A stretch of DNA of 64,000 bases, from the NCBI GenBank assembly GCA_023548195.1, contig JAJHZJ010000311.1, positions 7,046,811 through 7,110,810 of the forward strand, read 5' to 3'. Under the pieces are notes generated by a model. That model ran no database searches, was not told the origin of the DNA, and saw only the letters and a list, made by a program, of their open reading frames with translations. The position numbers and the translations under genes were made by a program. Below, one piece after another: positions 55,886-64,000 of this stretch (the stretch's first letter is position 1; the number at the start of each line of letters is the position of its first letter). This DNA comes from Bettongia penicillata ogilbyi (lineage: Eukaryota; Chordata; Mammalia; Diprotodontia; Potoroidae).

Positions 55886-56607
55886 GTAAGGAAGATGTAA
55901 TTCCTCAGAACATAAATCTGTAGAAAGGCAACACAAGAGAATCCCAAAGCTGAAACTCCTTTTAGGTCTGTCAGCATTTTAATCAGACTCTCAGAACATG
56001 GATTGCACTACTGGTTGGGTTGGACACAAATTGTTATTTTCTTGGTACTGCTGTGGTTGTGTGTATGTCTAAGTGTGTGCACCTGTGTATTTCCAATAAT
56101 TTTTAGGAATGGGTGGAAAAATAGATGTATTTGCTTTAAAAAAAATCTGTTTCAACTCACTTCCTTCAGGAAAATAAGCTCTGAGAACAGAATACCATTT
56201 AAATCAAAGAAGTTTACCAATGATTTTAGTTTTAGGAAGACATTATCTTCCCAATTTGAGCTTCAGAATTCTGAGAGTCCTCAGTGGTAAACTGAAAGAT
56301 ATAGGATTGATGACCTCCTATAACTTAAAAACTATCATACAATCTCAAGGGCCATGATGAGCACTGGAAGATGACCAACTAGCCAGAAGGGACTAATGTC
56401 CTAAGGCTTAGTCTGGGGTCTGCAATCTCACCTAATAATTCACAAACTCCTAGAAAAACCCGAAGCTAAAGCTGTGACTGCTATTTAGAATTAAATGCCT
56501 TGAAAATTTATTTAAAAACCAACTCCTTTCTACAATTTCACGGTTTATATCTTTAGAGGATTAACTGAAGAAATCATGAATGTTACACCATCAATCTGTT
56601 CCATCAG

Positions 56608-56690
56608 TTGCTTTCTTTTGAATTTATAATGAAGTATTTTAATACCAAAACAATGCAGAACAAAAAACTGAAAAGAGTTAATGGTGAGAG
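56608..56690 (+). other. Weak exon candidate, 83 bases
   Basis: It is bordered by CTGTTCCATCAG (to 56607) and GAGAG|GTAAGG (56691). A frame starting in phase 0 is open throughout (LLSFEFIMKYFNTKT...), compatible with the phase at the end of 55815-55885. The interval is AT-rich, and the opposite strand has an equally open frame (56545-56733), so evidence is slight. Confidence 0.12.
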
Positions 56691-57039
56691 GTAAGGAGTT
56701 AATAATGGAAATAAGAGTTAAGTAAACATACAACTATATAGGAATACAGATGTGTTTTATACACATACATATATCTAATGACTTTTCCCTTCATAAATAT
56801 AAATAAATGTTTATAAATATTAATTCAAATATTTAGTAAAGAGGGAAAGAGAAGAGAAAACAGAATCTCCTGCAATCACATGCTTCTTTTATAGATCCTA
56901 TTACTTTTCCTATTCAGGTCCTCAAAAAAGCATCTCTTTCCATCTATCCTGTAAAACTCTCTTCAAAACTTTATTTCTAATGTTGACTTCAGAAACTCTC
57001 TTCTCCCTGCTCACCACTTGGTCTAACTCACTAGTTCTA

Positions 57040-58165
57040 AAAGCTAAGAGGAATAGTTACCTATGTATCTTGGATATCAGAGACATTTGAAGTAAAGCTT
57101 TTTTTCTCCCATAACTTATCACTTCCTTTTTTATCCACTAGCGCAAAAGTTGTTTAATTCTATGTAATTCTAAATGATCTATTCTATCTTTTGTGATTAC
57201 CTCTGTCCTTTACTATAAACTTCATCCAATTTTCTTCTAATTGTTCTAATTCTTCTAATTTAATATTTAGGTTGTATATTCATTTTGAGCTTATTTTGTC
57301 ACATGGCATAAAATGTTTTCTGAAGACTAATTTTGCCCAACTGTTTTAGCAAGAACTTCTTTCTAATTTTTCCATCGATTCTTGTTAAATAGGAGTTCAC
57401 TTTCAAGTAATTTATATTCTCAGGCTTATGAAACATTGGATTGAATTCAATTTTTAAAAATTCTTCTTTATATAGTCTCTTCCTCTGATGTTTTAATATT
57501 TTTAATGCAGTACTAGATAATATTAAAGATTAGTGCTTTAGAGCACAGGTGTCATACTCACATCAGGGCTACCCAACCAGATTAAGGAAATGTTTAATAA
57601 GACAAATACAAATACAACACAATATAGATAATGCTAATTTGTTGTTTTCTAAATCAACTGCAGCCTGCAGGGATAGTTTCTATTTGAGTTTGACATCAAG
57701 GTTTGAGAATATAATCTGAGATTATGAAATGGTATTTAACTCTATTACTATTATTTATCTTCATTAGTATCTCTGAGATACTAGAATTGTTCCTCTGAGT
57801 GACTTTTGTCGCTATTTATCTAGAAGCACAAAACTATAATTAGAACTCATGAAAGTCTGGCAAAGCCCTAAATTTATATATTAACAGGTTTTGTTATCAT
57901 TTTTATTGTACAGTCCAGCTTTAAGCACTGAATATCAATCCTATTATTTAAGTAGTTATTTCTTTCAGTGTTCTGCAATTGTATCTATACAAGTCTCTTG
58001 GTAGATTGACTCCTAAGTATTCTATGAATGTTATGGCTACTTTGACTAGGATATCCCTTTCTATTAATTCTTCCTGAATTTTACTGTTGTTATGGGAAAA
58101 GGCTGCTGATTTTTGTGAATTTATTTTGTATCCCGCTATTTTATTGCAGCTAACACAACACATGG
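57040..58165 (-). mobile_element. Inverted 5' segment of a second twin-primed L1
   Basis: Reversed L1 ORF2: ATCTTGGATATCAGAGACAT near 57068, AATTCTATGTAATTCTAAAT near 57156, TTTTGTGATTACCTCTGTCC near 57190, ACATTGGATTGAATTC region, then after a small inserted element TCTTGGTAGATTGACTCCTA near 57997, GGCTACTTTGACTAGGATAT near 58034, TTTATTTTGTATCCCGCTAT near 58119. The next segment is L1 on the plus strand, starting about 80-90 bases further along the L1. Confidence 0.7.
57545..57705. mobile_element. Small hAT-like MITE candidate
   Basis: A 160-base unit lies inside the inverted L1 piece. It begins CAGGTGTCATACTCA and ends TGAGTTTGACATCAAG. The ends are inverted around TGTCAWACTCA. I recognise this CAGGGGTGTCAAACTC...GAGTTTGACACC layout from non-autonomous DNA transposons in mammals. 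The flanks TTTAGAGC and TTTGAGAA could be a worn 8-base target duplication. Confidence 0.5.
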
Positions 58166-58189
58166 AACTAGTAGCCATTTCTAATAAGT

Positions 58190-58542
58190 AAAGTGTCACA
58201 TGATATGAACAAACAGTTCCCAAAAGAAGAACAACAAACTATTAACAATTGTATAGAAGATTTCTGAAAATCAAAACGTCTATGAAGTTTCATCTTATAT
58301 GGAGCAAACTGTCAAAATGCTAACAGGTGGGAATAGTCAATGTTGGAGGGGTTGTGGAAAGAAAAACACATTAATACATTGTAGAGTTGTGATTTGGCTC
58401 AAAAATTCCATAAGGAATTCAGAATTAAGCTAAGAAAGTGATTAAAACGTCTATGCCCAGAAACTTTACCCAATCCTATATCCCCAGGAAGTCAAAAATG
58501 GGAGGGGGGAATGGCCCAACCTACAACAAATACTTATAGCAG
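58190..58542 (+). mobile_element. Sense segment of the twin-primed L1, left part
   Basis: ACATGATATGAACAAACAGT, GTCAATGTTGGAGGGGTTGT (58338-58357), TTGTAGAGTTGTGATTTGGC, AGAAACTTTACCCAATCCTA and CAAATACTTATAGCAGTATT follow L1 ORF2 to just before its last domain. It is interrupted here by an L2 tail. Confidence 0.8.
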
Positions 58543-58544
58543 TA

Positions 58545-58940
58545 TTTGGACTCCTCCACCGGAATCAACCACAGCTTTTGCCTTATCTTGCCCAGTTCAC
58601 GTCTCCTCTGAACTTTTGGCTACCTTGATGACATGCCCTCTCTACTTGGACCAATTATCGAGAATCACACCCAGCTCTGACAAGAGAGATTTTGTTTCAT
58701 GTTGCCAGGACCCAGGCCTCCATAGCACTTATTCACCATTTCCATGTCATGCTAAAGTGAATATAGCACCTCACTCTCCTGTATTTCTAATTCTCCTTTA
58801 TTTCTCTCTCATCATAACTATAAGCTTTTTGAGGTGTGGAGCTGTTTTGCTCATTTGCATTTGCATCCCTGACACTCAGCACAGAGCCTGGCACAGAGTA
58901 AGTTCTTAATAAAGGTCCTATCTACCTATCTATCTATCAT
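58545..58940 (+). mobile_element. L2 3' end within the L1
   Basis: GCCAGGACCCAGGCCTCCAT, AACTATAAGCTTTTTGAGGT, ATCCCTGACACTCAGCACAG, AGCCTGGCACAGAGTAAGTT, CTTAATAAAGG and then a short (TATC)n tract make up an L2 3' UTR and tail lying between two L1 blocks. Confidence 0.7.
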
Positions 58941-58944
58941 AAGG

Positions 58945-59535
58945 AAAAAAAGTTGATGACCATCAACCAGGCCCGGGGTGGAAAACAATAGTCCAAAAAG
59001 GCCATTTAAAAAATGTAAAAACTATTTCTAGTTCATAGTTACAAAAGCACTTGGTGGGCCTAATTTAACTTGTGGGTTATCATTTGCTATTTCCTAAATG
59101 AGATGATATCTAAATAAATTAGATATATGAACATAATGGAATATTACTGCTACCTAAGAAATAACGTATATGAAGAATATGGAGAAGCAAAGGAAGTTAA
59201 ATTAACTGATGTAAAATGAAATATACTGAAAGAGTAAAACAACATTCAAGACGACAATAATGTGAGTGGAAATAAAAACAACAAAAAATAATGCTGTGAA
59301 ATTATAATGACCAAGTTTGGCCCCTAAAGAGCAGCTATGCACCTCTCTCCCTTCTTTGCAGAGGTGGAGGACAATAGCTGTGAATGCTACATACAGTGCC
59401 TGACTTGGCTGATATATTAATTTTGATAACTGTTTTTTCTCATTTTCATTATTTCTTATACAGGATGGTTCTCTGGGTTGGATAGAAAGGAGAGAGACAT
59501 ATTAGGAAATGGAGATCTAAAAACAAAAGCTAGGA
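58945..59535 (+). mobile_element. Sense segment of the twin-primed L1, right part and 3' UTR
   Basis: A block like GATGCCCATCAATTGGGGAATGG (58953-58990), then after an unrelated 110 bases ATATATGAACATAATGGAAT, ATGAAGAATATGGAGAAGCA, TCTTTGCAGAGGTGGAGGAC (59352-59371), CAGTGCCTGACTTGGCTGAT and GGATGGTTCTCTGGGTTGGA. This 3' UTR is of a different type from that of the L1 copies at 6.5-13.4 kb, so a second L1 subfamily is represented. Confidence 0.8.
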
Positions 59536-59604
59536 ATGAGACTTATTTTTTTCTGACTTTTAAGCCATGATTTTACAGAGGTATTTTCTGAAAGTCTTAA
59601 TTAT

Positions 59605-59672
59605 ATGAGGAAAGAACACTGGCTTGGGAATGAGGAGACCTGGGCTTTAATTCTAACTCTGAAAATAACTTC
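59605..59672 (+). mobile_element. SINE head fragment
   Basis: GAACACTGGCTTGGGAATGA, GGAGACCTGGGCTTTAATTC and TAACTCTGAAAATAACTTC are the left end of a tRNA-derived SINE; the rest is missing. Confidence 0.55.
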
Positions 59673-59689
59673 AATTCACAGCAGAGAAT

Positions 59690-59886
59690 CACAGATTTTG
59701 AGTAGAAATAACTGACCTGAGAGGTTGCTGAGTTCAAATCATCATTTTACAAACAAAGAAACTGAAATATTGGGTGACTTGCCCATGGTCACACAGTTAT
59801 TAATAAATGTCTGAGGCAGAAATCAAAATCAGGTCTTCCTGACTCCAAGTGTAGAGGTCTATCTACTACATAGTTAGCTGTCCTCA
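59690..59886 (-). mobile_element. MIR-like SINE, minus strand
   Basis: GACCTGAGAGGTTGCTGAGT, ATCATTTTACAAACAAAGAA, GGTGACTTGCCCATGGTCAC, ACAGTTATTAATAAATGTCT, AGGTCTTCCTGACTCCAAGT, CTATCTACTACATAGTTAGC in reversed order. Confidence 0.75.
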
Positions 59887-59999
59887 ATTCAGTAAAGTTC
59901 AAATGACCTTAGATTACATAACTTCTGTAAATGAGATACTCTGCTTGGCACAAGGGATACAAAGACAAAACACAAACAATTCTTTATCTCAGGGGCTAA

Positions 60000-60135
60000 A
60001 ATTCTTGATTGTGGGATGTCAGAGCGGACAATCAGTTATATGACTGAGCAAATTACTTAACTCATCTGCAAAATGTGCAGTTGAATTGAAGATCTCCAAG
60101 GTCTTTTTCAACCATAAAAATTAAACGATTACATT
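60000..60135 (+). mobile_element. Diverged tRNA-derived SINE, right half
   Basis: ATGACTGAGCAAATTACTTA, ATCTGCAAAATGTGCAGTTG, GAAGATCTCCAAGGTCTTTT and CAACCATAAAAATTAAACG correspond to the right half of the SINE at 30215. Confidence 0.55.
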
Positions 60136-62185
60136 CAAACTACATAATTCATTTCTTGACTTCAAGCTTTCCTCTTCAATATGCATTAACATTTACTCTA
60201 CTTCTTTCTTTATTTTGTGTCCAGTCTAGTTAATTAAAGAAAAACCACATCTGACAGTATTCTGTCCTCTTTGGATTACAATGTATTATTTGCTATACAT
60301 CTATTTTATACCCTATGATGTCTTTTACACACTAAATCTAGGACAAAGCTCTAGGACAAGGGTTGAAAACTGTACATCTACCCCGGTCTTCTCACCCTCA
60401 ATTTAAAGATTATATTACCTGTGCTAGATTTTGCTCTTTCACTGTAAGATGTGCTTTTTGCTGAATTATAAAACAAAATGACATGAAAAGCAGAATTCTC
60501 TGGCACCAAAAATTTATACATTTATAAGAAAAAATGTTAGAGACATAGATCATAAGAAGCCATTTACATAGCCTATCTCTAAGTCTTAGTTCTGACTTAT
60601 ACTATAGAACCCTATTAAAAACTCAAAAGGGGATGAATTAGTTTCATCATGACCAATATCTTATAAACTACCTAAATATTAATTCTTTATAACATTTTAG
60701 ATCTGGAATTTCAAATTATTTCAAGTAATAAAATACACTAAAATATCACCCACATTTTGAAAAGACAAAGTCATTTTTAAATTTTAATATAAATTAAATT
60801 AAAAGACAGGAAAATAGTCGCAGTAATTCATTTGAAAATTTAACAGCTAACATTCTTTCAAGGCTGCAAGTATGCCACGTATACAATGGGTGAAAAAGAG
60901 ACTTGGTTTTTAATGCAATATAGCATTTATTTATGTATCATTAGGTGCTAAATAAAAGTGTACTATTAATTTGGTCTGCGGTCCATGAGACAGGCAATAT
61001 TTTTGGTGAAATAAATTGAGTTTTTAGATTAATTAAATTGTTTTCTTAATAGAGGCATATATAACTGTAATTTCTGGTCCAAGTGTGTCTCTCCTTAATG
61101 ACATATTCTGATACCCACTATACTGTTATACCCAGGGGAAGTCATTGATTTAAGTAGGGTCTTCAGCATGTAACAGCCATAAAGGAATGTAACAACTGAC
61201 TCTAAACTGAATACTACTTTTGCGTATCTGATGACATCTGGTATTTTAATCTGCAGTTGTCAAATGTCTTTTACATTTACTGAAAATTAATTGTACTCAG
61301 AGACAGAGGATAAACATATAAGTTCAAAATGGAAAGGAAGAGAGGGAGAAAGAGACACAGAGAGAAAATGATCACTTTATACTTACCCCAGAAGAGGAAC
61401 TGATAAACCAAACCAATCTTCCAAAGTCCACTGCTCACTGAAGAGATCAAATCTCTCAAATGTTTTATTATATCTTTATGATTCCTTGTTTATATAGTAA
61501 GAGAGCACCTCTTTTTCCTGTATCAAAAAACAAAGCAAAACAGGCACGCATATTCACTTACGGATATCGTTTCAAAATAAAAAAAAATTAGATTATTTAT
61601 TACTTTTTATTTATAAAAATAGAAGTGTCATTGGCAAGATGTTTCATAATGACACACTACAGGAGGCAAACTATTGTAAAGATGATACAACACATAAAAT
61701 AAATTTACATAGTTTATAATAGGAAAATCTCTCTCATTCTCTTTCTCCTCCCATTTCTACAAATACACAAATACTCCCCTTCTCTTTCACTACCCCCACA
61801 TATTAGGAATGTCTGAAGAAAAAGCACAATTTACTTCATCTACTAAAAAACATGACATACTTTTAATAACAGACCTTAAAACTAAGATCGGAAATCTGTG
61901 CGGTTATATGTATTAAAAACTGGAAAGGTATAATGGAGTCAGGCACAATCATATTTTGCATAGTCTATGAGATTTTACGTTTATTGCATTCTTGAGTGCC
62001 CCAAATAGCAGCGAGCTAAGTGAGCCATGAAGCAGGTAAGAAGGAAGAGGAGAACAGGGGTCATTCTTGTGGAGAATGGGTTACTTCAGGTCATCGCGCC
62101 TGACCACATGTGTCAGGGTTATAGAGTTTATTGTATTGACTTTCATCATATAATTTTACAAACAGCACTTAAAATTTGTGATACA
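60136..62185. other. Repeat-poor AT-rich stretch
   Basis: About 2 kb in which I recognise no interspersed repeat. It contains the minus-strand exon candidate 61387-61437 and a donor-like GAAGCAG|GTAAGA at 62036 on the plus strand without a convincing acceptor. Confidence 0.4.
61387..61437 (-). other. Exon candidate, 51 bases, minus strand
   Basis: Minus-strand borders are TTTGATCTCTTCAG and a full-consensus donor (TCTGGG|GTAAGT). The length is a multiple of three. Two phases are open: EQWTLEDWFGLSVPLL, or SSGLWKIGLVYQFLFW. Only the second stays open if spliced straight to 51708-51746. I recognise neither peptide. It lies in repeat-poor DNA. Confidence 0.25.
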
Positions 62186-62288
62186 CTATCAGTATGCTTA
62201 GTCCCTGTTTGAACACCAGCAAATCATTTTAACGCAGTGGGCCTCAATTTACTCTTCTACAAAATAAGGAGGTTGCAAGAACATAAAC
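62186..62288 (+). mobile_element. Diverged SINE right half
   Basis: CAGCAAATCATTTTAACGCA, GGGCCTCAATTTACTCTTCT and ACAAAATAAGGAGGTTGCAA resemble the CAAGTCACTTAACC...CTCAGTTTCCTCATCTGTAAAATG region of tRNA-derived SINEs. Confidence 0.5.
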
Positions 62289-62289
62289 T

Positions 62290-63430
62290 ATTGGAAGAAA
62301 AATTCATTATTCAACAAGAATTGAGGAAAAAATATCAAAATGCAGTTTGGCAGAAATCAGGTTAAACTAGCATTTTAGATCTTATAATAAGTTTACATAA
62401 AACTTTACACAAAACGTCTACACAAACATCCAAATCTAAATGCTCACGTTATTAAGAGAAGAAAAAATTTATCAAACAAGATAGAGGTAATCATAAAATA
62501 CAGAACTCTATAAAACTAAAAATATTTTGCCTAAAGAAATTCAAAGTAGAAAGGGGAAAAAAACATCAGTGAGAAAAGAAAAGTTTTAAATATCCCTATA
62601 ACACAGGATTGGTATTGGTGATCTGAAGGGAGTGGACACAAAATTTAAGAAAAAGTAATTTCTCTGAAGTTAAACAGTCAAGGGATATGAACAGGCTGGG
62701 GAGGTAGAATTGCAACTGTCAATGACAATATGATAAAATGCTCCAACTCACTAGTAATAAGAAAAATTTGATTAAACACTGAAATTGCACCTCCTACCAA
62801 TCAAGACTGGAGTGGTCAGCATTAGAGCATCTATGGAAAAGCAGTTACAAAAATACACTGCTGGTGGAACTGTGCCTTGCTCCAATCATTCCAAAATAAT
62901 TTGGATTTTTGTGAGAAAAGTCACTAAACTGTTCATATCTTTTGAGTTGGTAATCTTACAACTAGGCCTGTACTTCAAGGAAATCAAAGACAGAAAGGGC
63001 TCATATATAATAAAACATTCATGTAAGCAGTTTCTTGTTGTGTCAAACAGTAGAAACAATGTAAATGCCAACCAAAAACTGTGGTAGGTGCATGCATTAG
63101 AAATGATGAATTTAAAGACTTCAGAAAAGACTTGTATGAATGGGTTGAGAGACAAGAAAGCAAAACTAGGGGAATAATATTTAAAATGACTACACTAATG
63201 AAAATGAAAGCAACACTATAAGGCAGCTGAGTAAATATAATGACCAATTTTGGTATGGTAAAACAGATGAAATGCCATTCCCATCTGCCTGTACAGAAGC
63301 AGGGGACATGCTGTAGAATGCTTCTTATTTGGTCAGTACAGTTGCCAGGTCAATTGATTTTGCTTAATATTTACTCTGTTATAAAAGAGGGCATACTGGA
63401 AAATAACTGGCATAAAATTTTTTAAAAAGC
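62290..63430 (+). mobile_element. L1 LINE, end of ORF2 and 3' region
   Basis: GCAGTTTGGCAGAAATCAGG near 62342, GGGATATGAACAGGCTGGG near 62682, AAATGCTCCAACTCACTAG near 62736, ATACACTGCTGGTGGAACTG near 62853, ACTAGGCCTGTACTTCAAGG near 62961, TCATATATAATAAAACATTC near 63001, AATGACCAATTTTGGTATGG near 63239 and CAGAAGCAGGGGACATGCTG near 63295. It is a degraded plus-strand copy whose 3' end is hard to place. Confidence 0.75.
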
Positions 63431-63745
63431 ACTAAAATAATAAAAGAATACAGAGACTGAATGATTTTTAAGGAATATTCCAAATCGAGCTCTGTGACAT
63501 CATATTCCCAAGAACCTCTCCAAATCTGAATTATTATAGAAAATCTTTTAATATTCGATGAATGGAATGAACATTTTCATTTTCCACAATCTGTCTCTAG
63601 CAATCACTCTTACAGTTTCCATCTTAAGCATATCAAATTTTTAAAAATTATGAGTACAAGGAAAAAATAACTAAATTAATTTTGGCTACTGCACATAGTA
63701 CCATGGTAATCTCTAGAAATACAATATCTATAAATTACCAAATGA
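63431..63745. other. Unassigned AT-rich stretch
   Basis: Nothing recognised. Confidence 0.4.
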
Positions 63746-63747
63746 AG

Positions 63748-63835
63748 CATAAAATTAGTTCAATAAATATTTATTGATTGCTTAGTATGGGCAAGGTACT
63801 ATGCTAGGAACTATTGTTGGGACAAGCAGAAAGTC
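63748..63835 (-). mobile_element. L2 tail, minus strand
   Basis: TTCAATAAATATTTATTGAT, TGCTTAGTATGGGCAAGGTA and CTATGCTAGGAACTATTGTT are the reversed L2 end. Confidence 0.65.
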
Positions 63836-63884
63836 TCCTAACATGAATACTTTGGAAGTGATAATACTCATTTGGCAGAATAAC

Positions 63885-63960
63885 AGAGTTTTTAAGCTGG
63901 AAGGGATCTCCAGAGCTATCTAGTCCAACCCACGTTCCAAGGAAATCTCAAATGATTACA
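63885..63960 (-). mobile_element. MIR-like tail fragment, minus strand
   Basis: AGTTTTTAAGCTGGAAGGGA, TCTCCAGAGCTATCTAGTCC and AACCCACGTTCC resemble the start of the reversed MIR-like elements at 23870 and 50525. Confidence 0.45.
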
Positions 63961-64000
63961 GTATTCCCAACATTCCATCTGTATGTCCAACACACTGACT

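Noticed and set aside
1..64000. Bacterial features: operons, CRISPR arrays, Shine-Dalgarno sites, phage
   Set aside because: Composition, lack of long frames and dense vertebrate retroelements exclude a prokaryotic or phage origin, and no CRISPR-like regularly spaced repeats are present.

Overview
This window looks like ordinary interspersed-repeat-rich mammalian nuclear DNA, most likely from a marsupial. There is no operon structure and no long reading frame. Between about 720 and 59535 the same retroelement signatures recur. They are L1 LINEs with two kinds of 3' end that I recognise from marsupial genomes, CR1-clade L2 LINEs on both strands, an L3/CR1-type LINE, an RTE/BovB-type LINE, MIR/THER-type CORE-SINEs, and tRNA-derived SINEs whose 3' tails match the RTE tail. 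The combination of RTE, RTE-tailed SINEs and this L1 3' UTR points to a marsupial. That is recognition from memory, without a database search.

Layout. 0-8 kb: L1 fragments (one twin-primed), minus-strand L2 pieces, a full-length MIR, and an L1 inserted into another L1 with a visible target-site duplication. 8-20 kb: a minus L1 tail, then a nest in which an L3/CR1 element is split by an L1 that is itself interrupted by an L2 tail and a MIR/THER SINE; then L2 copies in both orientations, a possible solo LTR and a largely unassigned stretch. 20.9-22.5 kb: an RTE/BovB-type LINE. 23-32 kb: mostly unassigned AT-rich DNA with scattered SINE and L2 tails and an L1 ORF1-like remnant. 32-39 kb: L2 copies, mostly minus strand, with SINE insertions. 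39.5-50.3 kb: a minus L1, L2 copies, several SINEs and a second minus L1. 50.7-57 kb: the least repeat-dense block, containing a GC-richer island near 53 kb. 57-59.5 kb: a second twin-primed L1 carrying a MITE-like element and an L2 tail. 59.6-64 kb: SINEs and another L1.

Genes. I could not establish any protein-coding gene. The long open frames are remnants of L2 or L1 or chance frames through microsatellites. A few short intervals have good splice-site-like borders and an open frame: 55815-55885 (+), 18773-18824 (+), 28633-28665 (+), 51708-51746 (-) and 61387-61437 (-). They are given as low-confidence exon candidates. They lie on both strands, so they cannot all belong to one gene, and several are expected by chance in 64 kb. 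The window is best read as intergenic or deep intronic DNA. I found no tRNA or rRNA gene, CRISPR array or convincing new system. The most informative content is the nesting order of the retroelements.
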